A stretch of DNA of 64,000 bases, taken from the NCBI GenBank assembly GCA_010279815.1, contig QEOQ01000508.1:1092254-1156253 (forward strand), written 5' to 3'. The notes under the pieces were generated by a model. It was not told the DNA's origin and ran no database searches. It was given only the letters and a program-made list of their open reading frames with translations. Both the position numbers and the translations under genes were made by a program. Shown piece by piece: positions 1 through 13,000 of this stretch; position 1 is the first letter of the stretch, and every line of letters begins with the position of its first letter. This DNA is from Brachionus plicatilis (taxonomy: Eukaryota; Rotifera; Eurotatoria; Ploima; Brachionidae).

Positions 1-172
1 TGTTTTATCTTAAATTAAAATGATGCAGTTATTTTAAGAATTTTTTCAAAAGCTGAAGTATACGAAGCGGTATTTTTTTCCATATGTGATTAAATATTTT
101 GTTCTTAAAACTTTGATTTTTAAAGCTCGATTATCCACCATCATATATAATATAATTAAATAGTAGATATCA

Positions 173-347
173 GGCAAAGTAAAATTTTTGATCAAATTTC
201 ATTTTTAAAATTTGATCAGAACAATTTTTAATGCGTAATTTAATTTCATCGCAAATTTTTTCATTACTATAGCATTTCAAAGCTCTATTTTTAAAGGAAT
301 TTGTAAAAAATGTACTGATTTAATTTGATCAAAAATTTTACTTTGCC
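173..347. mobile_element. Short inverted-repeat element (MITE), hAT-like
   Basis: The two ends are perfect inverted repeats of about 26 bp beginning GGCAAAGTAAAATTTTTGAT. The element is flanked by near-identical 8-bp direct repeats, AGATATCA at 165-172 and AAATATCA at 348-355. An 8-bp duplication is typical of the hAT superfamily. At 175 bp there is no room for a transposase, so this is a non-autonomous copy. It lies downstream of the mGluR exons, probably inside a receptor intron. Confidence 0.6.
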
Positions 348-2335
348 AAATATCAGAACTGGAGAAATCTACTGAGTTTACTTGATTTAATTAATATCAT
401 GAATCATGTCAAAAAAGAAAATAATTTGATTTTATATTGTATGATTTTTTTTTTAAATATTGAAACTAGACTAGTAACACAGTTTGCAGCCGATTTAATA
501 TTAATAATATTAAAATAATTAAGTTTATGATCTTTGGTTTTATCCGATGATTATAATTATTATAACAGTTATCTTCATTATAATTTTTTTAATAGCTTGC
601 ACAGTCTTTGATTGAAAAATAATTTTCAATTTAATTCTTGAATAGATTGATAGATGAAGATTTAATTATTACATGACTTTGATAATTCTAATTATTGGCC
701 ACTCGATTTGTGAAAAAGTTTGATCACATTGCGCATTTATATAAATGGGTATTAAACAAACAAGACTAATACCATCAAACCTGATTTTTTTTTTCTTGAA
801 TTATTCAGTCAAATCACCCCAGATTCTTATTTCCTTAGATATTATTATCATCCAGTTGAGGCTTGTAGATTTTTTTCGTTCAGTAGTTATTCTTAATTGA
901 AGCATATTACCATAATCTTGAGTAGCTTTGTACAATTATTAGTAGAAAGGAACTTTCAAAATTTCTGGAAAGCATTTTTTTTTAGTTTAAGAATCTCAAA
1001 TCAGCTTTTAATCAGCCTTCCTAAATTTTTCATTCTTCCTTTCTAGAATAAATTAAAATGTTCCTTAATTAATTCTGAATAGTTTTTTATAGTTTCAAAT
1101 TTCTAAATTTTCTAAATAGGTTATCATTAAAATAACCAGTTTTTATTATTTATTGATTAATGTCATATTGGAAACTGGAAAAAAAATATTTCAGAAATTT
1201 TTTTAAAATAGTTTTTTGAACTTTGTAAATATTTCTATAATTTAATGAATCAATCGTTTCAGAACCTTTGATGAAAAAAAATTCAAATTTTTATGAATTT
1301 AAGTTATCAGGTTAATAGGAATTTCAAAACTCCAGTATTATTTCAGAAATACTTAACAATTCCATAAAAAAATAAATAATAATAATGTCTCAAATAATAA
1401 AATATAATCAAAGTCAGATAATTTTTTTTTTGCTTTGTAACATCCAATATTAAAAAGAAAAAAAACATGCCTCCAAAAAAATTAAAAATTTATTAAGAAA
1501 CCAAAAAATAAATTAAAAACCCTTATTTAACTAAAAAAATACTCCGATATGAGCCATGACGACTCAATTTCGGCCTTCAATTAGGAAAAAATCTCCAAGT
1601 AGTAAATTTTTTCAAATGTCCAAATTACTCTATCTGAATCAGTAAAATATGTTTTAGCTTTAGCCTTTTGTTGAATAAAAGATTAATCAGTTCTAAAAAA
1701 TCCATGAGACCTATGTGCATTTATCAGAGTTGTTTAAAAGTCATTAAGTCAAAGTCAACTAACTTGAAATGAAAATTTTCATTATAAATAAGCAATTTCA
1801 AAGCCGCCTAAATAACTTCAGGGAAAGGTAAAAATTCAAATATTAATATCTAATTTAAAATTACTTAATTTTTAGTCAAGGTCTATTTCAAGTCAATCTA
1901 ATTGACTTCTTTTTTCAATCGACTTGGCTTAAAAAATTTTAAAAGTCAAGTCACTGACCTGTCTTGAATAAAATAGAAATATTCGAATTAAATTTTTAAA
2001 TTATAAATACTTTTATATTTTTATTTTTAATTTGCTAAAGATCCACATAAAATTCAATTTTAAAAATCTATTTGTAAAATGTTCTAGACAATAAAATTAA
2101 GGGATCTGGCAATTTTTTTTTTAATAATTTTGAAAATCAACCGATTATTTTTTGTTTAATTTAAGCATTAAATTTGATAATTAGATTTTAGTCAAACTAT
2201 ATAAAATTTTCAAAATCAAAGCTTCATTCCTTAAAAATACGAGATTAATTTTTAATTTTATTTAATCTAATTCTTTTCTTAATTATTAAACTTAATATAC
2301 AATTTTTATCACTTAAAAATACTAAAGATATTTAC

Positions 2336-3609
2336 TTTTGCACGGAGTTTTGTAGATGTTTTTGGATTCTTTTTCAATGTAGCAATTGAATCTGTACTCC
2401 CAATATTCATTAAACCAAGTATTGCGTAAATTATTAGAAGGATTTAAGTGAGCAAAATAGTCATGAAATTCAGTAACAACTGGCGAGTGTGCCTTTATGG
2501 ACAATGAACCAATCGCTTCTTCATAATAGCCTCTAGCCACGTCAATTCTATCCGACCATCCATCACTTAAATTTTTTTTTATTACAAAATCATTAAAAAA
2601 GACAAAATAAAAGCTCAGAAAACCTTCCAATTATAATAAAACGGCCTTTGAGTCCAAGGCGATTAATAGCCCCAAGCAAACCTCTAATAGTTTCACCATA
2701 ACAAAAACAAACAATAACTCTTGCCGATTCAGTATCGTTCATTTTTTTGATCAAGTTCTCATAGTCGTCATCATTTGCATATTGCGTAATTTTTTCATAC
2801 ATTACTAGGCATATATTTAGATAGGAAGTTCTATTTCTGAATGCTTCCATTCCGCCTTGACCATAACTTCCGTCAGTATAAATAGCAAAAACATAAGTCC
2901 AATTCATTTTGACCACTAGATCTGTCATTGCTCTCACTTGTAGATAATCGCTTGGGACAACACGCAAAAATGTTTTGTACATTTTTTTATTACTTAAATC
3001 TGTACTCGTGGCTGAATAGGCTACTTGAGGTATGTCGAACAATTGGACTAAATTTTGCACATTAATTGCTAAATCACTTCCTGCAGGACCTATTACTGCC
3101 AAAATTTTATTCTCGTTCTCCTTATCTTTAAGTATTTTTTGGCATATTTTATCTCGAGTATTATTGAAAGTATACTCTGTCATTTGATCCTTATCTAAAA
3201 AAATCGGAACATTTTCATCACTTTCTTCCTGATCCTTGGCGCTGGCAATTGTATGCTTGATAAAATCTATAGTCTCTTCTAGAGCTACACTTGTCACCCA
3301 ACACTCATCTCTAATCTCAATTCCTAGTTTTATGCCTGGGAGTAAATTTAGCTCGCTGTTTATTTTATCTAGCATAAAAAGCAATGCTTCAACTCTTTGT
3401 ATTCCGTACTGGTCCCGGATTAGACCACATTTTGATTTCGTAGTTTTTACTGAATCGTCATATGATGGTTGTTCGTGCACCGGTAATAAAACGCCAATCA
3501 TTAGATCACCATGCTGAATTATTTTTTTTCTTTTATCACCAAATCCAACTATTAGATCCATAGACATGAGTACCATGAATAAAATGGAAAATAATTTTTT
3601 TATCAACAT
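2336..3609 (-). CDS. Group I metabotropic glutamate receptor, 5' part (two exons)
   Basis: This is the N-terminal half of the extracellular Venus-flytrap domain of a class C GPCR. Exon 1 is 3609-2624 and exon 2 is 2565-2336, joined by a 58-bp GT-AG intron that splits a serine codon just before DGWSDR. The start at 3609 is followed by a hydrophobic signal peptide (residues about 4-24). Similarity is closest to mGluR1/5: CGLIRDQYGIQRVEA (from residue 61), VVCFCYGE-like strand, RGLLGAINRLGL. Family glutamate contacts are retained: Tyr68 and Arg72, Ser in GPAGSD, Thr in YSATS, Asp in VVPSD, Tyr in GSYGQGG, and Asp and Arg of SDGWSDR. Exon 2 ends at a good donor (GTAAAT) after residue Cys-Lys. The rest of the ligand domain, the cysteine-rich domain and the seven helices are not seen in positions 1-2335. 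They either lie left of the window or are missing. Confidence 0.9.
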
Positions 3610-6600
3610 TATAAACTTTATGCATTATGTGAATCTAGAGTTTAAAGTTGGCATTTTCTTCCTCAAAAAAAAAAGGTCTAATTTATTTCGTTTTTTTATC
3701 TAGTGAAAAATAATTAAAAGAAGCTTTATATGAGACCATGAAAAATAAATTTGATAAAAAAAAAATCGATCTCATTTTTTTATAAGATGAAAAATCTTAA
3801 TAAAAAAAATGCATTTGAAAGTTCTATGTAAATTTAGATTTTTTTTTCATTATTGCTGAGAAAATTAATTCCAAGCACATCCTAAAAATCAGCGACATCA
3901 TTTAATTAATCGAAATTTTCCTCAGTAAATACGATTATCTTGTTTGAAAATGATAAAATGTTAAAAAGTGAGAAAGTTCGATAATTAAAATCAATATTTT
4001 TCCATTTTTATTTATTTTATTAGGAATTTTCCGATTATATAAGAAAAAGTTTTATTTAAATTTAAGCCTTTGCAAATTAGCGAAACTCGGTCTTTCATTT
4101 TGCTTCTGTCATTTCATTCAGTGTAAATTTATACCCAAATATTTTTTGCTTATCTAATTCTAATTTTGTTAGTATTTTTTATTTAAGTTATTGATGTTCA
4201 ATTTTAAAAAAACCATTAACTTTTCATTAAATATTTTTTTATCCATCGATTACTAAAGCCAAATTTCCATTTCCTCATTTATAGCCTAACCAGATTTGTG
4301 CTTCATTTATCTCAAATAAAAATTTCCGATTTTTTGAAAACTTTGGATAAACAATTTAAGATATGGTACTTTTTCTCTAGTAGCCTAAATCCTTTTTTTT
4401 TCAATGCACAATTTGCATTTGAGTATTTTAAAGTCTGCCGCAAGCTTCCCTAAAAATGCAACAAAGGATTTTTTAATTTCGGCATTGAAAATTAAAAAAT
4501 TAATTATTAATTGAAAAGATTATAAAAAACTCTTATCATAATTGTTAAATTATCTAAATCATGATATGGCAGATAAATTTTGATAAATCATTATCATAGT
4601 TCAAATAATTGATGCTAATTACCAGGGTGATCAGTATTGAAAAGTGTCATTTATCAAGTAAAAATTAGCAGGAAAATTGTCAAGTATTAGAGGATTTTTT
4701 TAATTTAAGGAAAAAATAGGAAATTGAATAATTGTTAACAAACAATTAAGTATGTTGAAAAAAGCATTGAATGATCGATTAAGGCCTACGTTCTAACTGT
4801 TTGTAAGAATTAATTGGCATAGCTTTTGGGTCTACAATATCTAAATTAGTATGCTTTTTTCTCATTAAATAATTGTTTTTATAAATCTTCTGTTAACTTA
4901 AAAAAATTTGTCTATTCTCAAAGCTGTAATAAAACAATTTTATTTTATTTTCAACCTTAATTAAACCTTAAAAGCTCGGTGAGTTTTTAGCACTTTTCTT
5001 AGTGGAAAAAATCTAATAAAAAATTATTTAAATAAGATGTACTTTTAATTAGAAATAAGAATTATATTTGATTGTATTTTAATTTTATTTTAAGCTCAAA
5101 AAATAATATCAAAAAAACTCTTCTTTCTAAATTTATGTTTAAGGCATGTGATTAAACATGCTAAAGGAAAAAATTACACAAATTAAATTCAGGAAATAAT
5201 TTTTCTTCAAATATTTAAAAAGAAAATTTTCATTCATACAAGAGATACATTTGAAATAAACTTTAAAACTTGTTATTTCTATGAGAAATAATTAAAAATA
5301 ACAGTTTTGGAAAATTTTCTTAATTCCTTAAATATATCAAATTAATATGCTTTATGAGAAAATTTTTTTAAAATTTTGAAACAATCAAACAGTTTTTTTA
5401 GCTTTTAATACAAAATCAAATTTGAAGTTTGTGTTGAATGAAAATGTCATTTAAGAGGACAAGAAATTTCGCATTTTTTAAGCGTTATTGAATTAAAGAC
5501 TCCTTTACTCACTTTTTTGAAAAATTGATTTATGTGCGCCTTAAAGTTAATGCTGGGTCAACAATAATTATAATTTTGAACAAGTAAATTCAGCTCAATA
5601 TATAAAAAAAAATTATTTTAATAAATCATTGCAAACATTAAAGCTTAATATAACCATTGAAATTAGTATTTATTTTTCGATAATTAACTTAAGAGGAGAA
5701 AAATTTAATTGAAACACAAAAATGCCTTCCTAAATTCTTTAAATCCTTTACTTAGCAAGCAATATAATGTATAAAAATGGATTTTCTAGTTTACAAATTT
5801 TTCTAAATGAAATCACTTAAGAGCAAAAAAATATTTATTCATTAATTTATTTATTACTTAAATTAAAATATTTATTTAAATAAGTTTTCCAATAAATTTT
5901 CGATTTTCGTTTCAAAATTATTTTACAATCATAAACTTTCAAAAAAAGCTAAAATTTTTCTAATTTTCCCAAAATATTAATGCTTGATTTGAAAATTTAT
6001 CGCAATAAAAAAATAAAAAATTTAAGTAATTTCCGATAATCTTTAGTTTAAGTGAATTTTATTATTAATTTTGAAGTAGTTATAACTAGATAAATTGAAC
6101 TTTTTCCATCTGAAATCCTAAAAATTTAATAAATAATCTAATTTTATTACATATGCCAAAACAATACGCAAACTTATATATATATAAGTGGAAAAAGTTA
6201 ATGAATAATAATAATACAATGCTTTAATCAAAATAAGAATATTAGATAAAAAAATTTAATCTATTAGTTTTGAATTTTATAATTAGTTAAAAAAATATTT
6301 TTAGAAGAAGAACGACTGGAAATTATTTCAATTGCTATTAATTATAAGATTTTAGATTAAATTTATAATAATCGAATTTGCCTAGCCTTGAGGAGATTTT
6401 TGAGCTAAATAATTTACAAATTGATTGTGAAAAATCAATCAAAATGAAACAAAATTTAAATTAAAATGATATTTTTTAAATAAGTAATGAGCGAAAAAGA
6501 CAAAGAAAAATGTTCAATTTAAGTAAACTATTAAAACTTTTTTATGCTACAACAAAATGTCAACAAAAAAGAATAATAAAAAACATTTCATCTTAAAACT

Positions 6601-8733
6601 ATAATTGATTTAAAATGTGAAAGCAACAATAATATAACCAAGTTTTATGGACTAGTAATATTCAATTATTTTATATTTTTCGTAAACAATTGACAGGCTA
6701 TCAATTGTTATAAATTCTGATTTCTAAACAAAGTCAGCAACTAAACTAAACAACATTCTTTAAATAAATTAGACATTCACTTGATAAAATGAAAAAAATT
6801 TAAATTTTAGATATTTTAATTTATTAAAATTAATGTAAAAGTACTTTTAGCAAAATATACATAAAGTCTATGACTTATTAATACAAAATAATTTTTTCCT
6901 TTATAAAATTGATGAATAAAATTAATTTTTACAGTATATTACAAAACAATGGTGAAAACAATGGTGATTTTTCAAAAATACTTAAAATGCTTTGAACTAA
7001 ACACAATAATCGAGTAGGAATTATTTAATAAAGATATTTATAATTTACATTTAGAACCCTTTTTTAAATTTGGTCCATGATTAATTTTTTAGGTTTCGAA
7101 TACTTTTTTTATTTTAGACTTCTAGCAAAAAGTACTTACTTAAAATTTACTTAAGATTTAAAATTAAAGTTGAAATTTAGGTTTAATTACATTACAAATT
7201 AATTAAAATGACATTAAAATGAAACTTTTTTGAAATCGAAAAAATGTATTTCTTTTTTACTATCAATTCCTCAAAAATAAAACTTAAATAATTTCAGTTG
7301 ATAAAATTATTTGAAGCTTAATTAGAATATATAGTAAATATATTCAATTCAAGGAATTTTATAACAAAAATTGAATTTTTATTTCTAAAAAAAGAATCAA
7401 TACGTTTCTTTGATTATTACCTAAATTCATTTCAAAAATACTCTATGAATTTATTAGTTATTAGTTGAATCGACTCAAATAAACATATTTTCAGGAACAA
7501 AATTTGATATTTTATCTACGAAAAAAACTCAATTATGTAGCTTAAAATTCAAAATTTCTTAATGATTAGTCACTCTTAGCTACAGATCAAATATTTTAAG
7601 TTTGCAATATTTCTTTATTTTTACATTATACGTAGAATCCTTTTTAAATTTTTGTTTAAGAATAAATTTTTGAATATTACACAAGCTAATTAAAATATTA
7701 TCGTTTTTTATTTTTTTCTAAAAAAGGCTTATCAATAAATAAAATTTTAATTTTCAAATTTCTGGATATTTGTTCAAAAATTAATAAATCGTAATTGATT
7801 TTACCTCAATTCGAATCTACATCAATTTTTTTAAATCTAGAATTTCTACAATTTAATCAACTAAACCATTTTTATTCCCTTCTTACTTTGAGGCGATCAT
7901 TCTTCTGCTTGTTCTTCATTATAAACCATTTTCTATTCTTTTTTCATCTAATAATGAAATATTTACATTAGTGAATTTTGAAGAAAATTCAATTTAGATT
8001 TTTCTAACCATCACAAATTTCTATCACTCGACCGAATAAAGTTTAAATAGAATTTTGGACACATTAATTCTATTCTAGGGAGAAAATAAAATCTCCTCTC
8101 ATTATTTTGAAAAATTTTTTTCTTTAATAAAATAAAATAAGGATTTAATAAAATAAAATTAGTTTTAAAAATTTTATTTTTTTAAGTTTATATTTATATT
8201 TATGAGCTTTTACTAAAAATTTATTATTTTATTCTATCAAATCAATTTTTTTTTTTATATTACTATTTTTGCTAAAAAATTTTCTACAGAAATAGTAATT
8301 GAATTGGGATTTGGAATTATTTTAGACCTAATATCTTATAATTAATATCTTATTATTGACCTAATAATTGATGCATCAGAAAGAAACTTTTCTCCTAATT
8401 TTTATATTTTGTCAATGTGACTTAAAATAAATAATTAAAAAATAAAAATGAAAATTTTTAAAAATAATCTAGCTGTCAAAATGAGCATTTTTAAATTTTA
8501 AATTTCTCTTTATGTTAAAATTTTTTTTTTTAAAGTTACAAGGCTTAAGAAAGAAAATGAAAATATGTCGAAATTAATAAATTAATAAATGCTTAAGTTT
8601 AATAAAGAATACATTTTTTTTGTAAGAATTAGGTTTTAACCGAAGACTACTGCCATTCCGGCAAACGCTGGATTTTTTCCAAAATTGCTTATAGAATAAT
8701 TTTGCTTTTAATTTCCTTTGATTTAATTAGTGA
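3610..8733. other. Gene-free stretch upstream of the mGluR gene
   Basis: About 5.1 kb of very AT-rich DNA on the 5' side of the receptor gene. I see no open frame with protein-like composition, no RNA gene and no clear transposon end. Any receptor promoter would lie at its left end, but no core motif stands out from the AT background. Confidence 0.6.
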
Positions 8734-9122
8734 TTTTGTGAAGTTCAGTACAACATAAGCTCTGGCAGAACAAAATGATAAAAAATTGAATAACTTTTTT
8801 TCTAGAAGTTTAAAATTAGTTCCTTGAATGCAACTTGATGCAACAGCCAAAGTTACATCAAGTCTGCAAAATATTTTGCGCTCGAATAAAATATTATTAA
8901 ATTTACTAAATACTTTTACATAAAATTGATTGAATTACTAATACTTTTCCAATCAGCTAAATTAAAATTGCAGAGTTTAATAGACATTGATAGTTGATTC
9001 AACTTTGACTGTAGCACCATGTTGCATTCGGGGAACTAATATTAAACTTCTAGAAAAAAAAGTTATTAAGTTTTTTATCATTATTTTCTGTTCTTTTTAT
9101 CATTTGGTATTGAATTTCACAA
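8734..9122. repeat. Long inverted repeat (foldback / MITE-like)
   Basis: Arms at about 8734-8861 and 8994-9122 are reverse complements over roughly 125 bp with scattered mismatches, around a loop of about 130 bp. Matching blocks include TTTTTTTCTAGAAGTTTAA, GAATGCAAC and CAAAGTT. The inner parts of the arms are more alike than the outer parts. No transposase frame and no certain target duplication are visible, so the superfamily is open. Confidence 0.65.
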
Positions 9123-10055
9123 ACCTTAACTCGCTTGCATTTTAAATTCTCCCATTCTGATTCCACCTCTTTTTAAATATTTTCAAAATTTAATATCATG
9201 TTGCGCAAAAAATGCAAATTTGGCATTTTAAAGTTAAATTTTATATTTAATTGACACGTTTAAAAACTGTCTTAAAAATTTTTTTTAGTCTTGGCAGAAT
9301 TTGACTAATTTCAAAATTAAGTACTGATTCAATTCAATTTTAAAGAAAATTATTAGAGTGATTCAATTGGAAAATATTTGTATTCAAATGTTTTTATGGA
9401 AAATAAAGTAATTTTTGCATTCAGGCCAAATTTTAAGCAACATTGAATAACTGTTTCTAAAGCATACACTGACAAAACAGTCTAATTTAATCTTTGAAGA
9501 ATAAAAAAATGTTGTAATTTAATAAAAACAATTTTGTTTTCTTTTCTGCTTTAAAAACTTGTTTATAATTTCAACTCAAAATCTCTATCACCTAATTGGA
9601 ATTTTAATCCGTGTACATTACGTCGCCGAATGTTTGATATTCTATTACGTCAAATATCCTATCAAATTGCATCTTAATTGTATTTTGACAAAAAAATCTA
9701 AAATATTTCTTTCTTTTCATTTTTTTTGTTGCCCAACTTCTGATTAATTAACAAATAATTTAGAATTTAATTAAAATGAATTTTTCAAAATGATTTTGAT
9801 TTTTTTTTCTCGTAATTTCAATCAAATATTCGATAAAAATTCAAAGAATGCTCTCTGCATATCTTTTTTTTTTCTTCAATTGCTTGTTTGGCAAACTAAA
9901 ATATTTTCCAAAATATTCGCATAACTCACTTTGCTTACTCACTTGATCACTCAGTTGCTCTACCATTTTTGTTTTTCTAGAATAGGCAAAGCAATGTCAA
10001 GCTAAAAAAGAAAAAAAATTACTTAGCATATTTTTTCCTTTATTTTGCCGGCAAA

Positions 10056-13000
10056 ATGGAAGAATTCAATCGATCCAGTTCGACCCTGAGCACCAAAGTG
10101 TCCCAAAACAACAGCGAAATGTACTCGTTCTATCCACAGAATGGCTACCAATTTGCGACCCAGTCGCTCCAGCCACCGCCTCTGCCCCCTCCGCCACCTC
10201 CGCCTAGCCAGCCCAATCTCAACTACTTTACCTACCAGTCTTCACCACAGCCACTCGTCTACCAGTATTCCAACTACCAAAATGTATCGTTCCTCAACTC
10301 TTCTTTAAACTCGTCTGGCACATTTTACCAAACAACCAACTCTTATGTTCCCAACTATCAAAACTACTATCCGTATCCGTCCTCGCCGTCAAAGTCGACC
10401 GCGCCACCGGTGCAAAAGGCCGACGACCAAATGGCTGTCGAAAATGCCAACACCAGCATGAAGCGGTCCAGCGCCGCTCTTCCAGTTCCCAAATATCTAA
10501 GGCCCAAAATTTGCAAGTCGCCCTTGGTAATCCAGTCTGTGCAATCGAAAAAAGTGGTCAAACCAAAAGCCCAGCAGGCAATAGTGCCGCCAGAGAGTGC
10601 TCGTCGAGTAGCCGAACAATTGCCTGAATACGGCAAAAAGCGACTTCAGCCTCCGCCGCCCCCGCCTCCCAGTTACGAGTCCTCGATGGGCAAAAAGCTT
10701 CCACCGCCAGCCAATTTGCCTCCGCCACCACCAAACGCTCCACCGCAAATCTTTCATTCCAAGCAGCACAAAAATCTGCTCAACCAAGTGCTGGAGAATA
10801 GCTTTAACTCTGAAAAAGGCAACAATAGCCGCAACTTTGAGTTCGAGGCCTCGTTCAACTCGTCCGCAAACAACAACAGTGTTTTCAATCATACAGGCGT
10901 TCAGGACGAAAACATGCCAAACTACCAATTTTTCATACAATCAAATTTGTATACTTTTTTTGACCGCAAAAAGCAGCCACCACCGCCGCCTTACCCGGGA
11001 AAAATAGAGGACACTGAGCTGCAGAACACTTTGCCAATGGTTCCGGCGGCACCGCCCGTGCCCTACGAGCAAGCTGTCAAGGATTTAGAGGAGCAACGAT
11101 TGAAAAATGCAACCATGTCCTCGAATTCGTCGAATGCGTCCACTTTTAGCGCAATTCGACAATGTTCGCCTCAGGCGTTCAAGTTTTTTATGGAACAACA
11201 TGCTGAAAATGTGCTCAAACACCACAAAGCAAGAGAATACAGACGACTTCAGCTTGAGAACGAAATGCAAAAAGTGGGCCTTTCTAGTGAGGTCAGAGAG
11301 CAAATGAGAAAGTTGTTGCGCCAAAAAGAGACCAATTATTTGCGGCTGAGACGTGCCAAGATGAACAAGTCAATGTTTGAGCAGATACAGACATTGGGCA
11401 TTGGTGCTTTTGGTCAAGTTGACTTGGTGCGCAAAAAAGATGACCCTCAGCGTTTGTACGCAATGAAAATACTGCACAAGTCCGATGTGTTTAACAGGAA
11501 TCAGGCCGCTCATGTAAAGGCTGAGCGGGACATTTTGGCAGAGGCGGACAATGAATGGGTAGTGAAATTGTACTACTCGTTTCAGGATGACGAAAATCTT
11601 TATTTTGTTATGGACTATGTGCCTGGTGGTGACCTAATGAATTTGCTGATCAAAAAAGATGTATTTAGTGAAAAATTGGCTCAGTTTTATATTGGCGAGT
11701 TGACATGTGCCATTGAGAGTGTGCACAACTTGGGCTTTATTCATCGCGATATTAAACCAGATAACATTTTGATAGATCGGAATGGCCACATAAAATTAAC
11801 TGATTTTGGTCTATGCACTGGCTTTCACTGGACACACAACACTCAAAATTATATAATAGGTAACTTAAAATTTTGTTTTTTTTTTCGAAATATTATCCAA
11901 AAATTTTAATTTTTTGACAAACTTAAAAACTTAAAATTTTTTGGGAAAGGAAATTTTTTGAAAAATTGCTTTTTTTTTGCCATTAAAAGCATATTATTTT
12001 TAGTAAATAAATTTATTTATTTATTTATTTTAAATAATTTGAGGGGAGCCTCGGGCAGCACAGAATGGAACTAAGTCCTTCTTTTTAGCCCAACGAGTGT
12101 AAAAAACGAATAAAAATAAAATAAAAAAAAAATTACAATAAAAACTAGTTTTAAAAAGAAACGAAATTAAACATCGTCTAAAATAGATTTGAATATTTGA
12201 AATAGTGAATTGAATTTTTCATTCGTGTTGTTTACTGTGAGTTGGGCTTGATATGACTCGAGATCTTGGATTAGTTGTTGATGATTTGCCCTTTTGGTTA
12301 GGAATTTGTACAAAAGCTTTTTTGATCTGGTTTCTAATAAGTCTAAGTTGAGGGATTTGTGGATGGTAACAATTTTGGTTTTTAATGGGAAAAATTTGAT
12401 GTGTTTGAGCACTTTGTTTTGAAGTTTTTGGATGTCAGATGTGATTTTTTGGGTTGAGCATAATAACGGGATGAACGCATAGTCGAATTGCGAACGAATA
12501 AAGTTTTTGAAAATGATTTTACAAATTGACATTGAGTTTTTTAGCCTAAGACCTTTGATTCTGCGAATAAGATTGATCTTGGACGACACCTTGGTGTTGA
12601 TATAGTTGATAGTAAATAAATAAGAGTATGTGTGCGTGGAACATTAAATTCGAGTTCGTTTAATTGGAATACTTTTTATTTTATTAAATTAAATTTAAAT
12701 TGATTCAGTTAAAATTTTTATTTAAATTTTCAATATTCGACTAAAAACTCGAGGAAAATTCTTTTTTTGATTTCCCGTGAAGAATCTTAATTTATTGATA
12801 AAATAAATTGTCTAAATTAGATGACTGGATAGGAATTAAAAACTTTGAAAAAAATTTGTATAAGGTGGTAAGCAAGTGGATATTTTTATCGATTTATTAT
12901 ATTTTCACCAATATTTCTGAAAAAAACTACCAACTTAAAACTTTTTTGACTTTAAAAAAAAAAATTAAAAAAATTTTTTTTATTTATGACAGAAACTCTA

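Noticed and set aside
10367..11324. Open frames on both strands overlapping LATS exon 1
   Set aside because: They lie wholly inside the LATS coding exon in other frames and read as Pro/Arg/Trp-rich shadow peptides of GC-richer codons.
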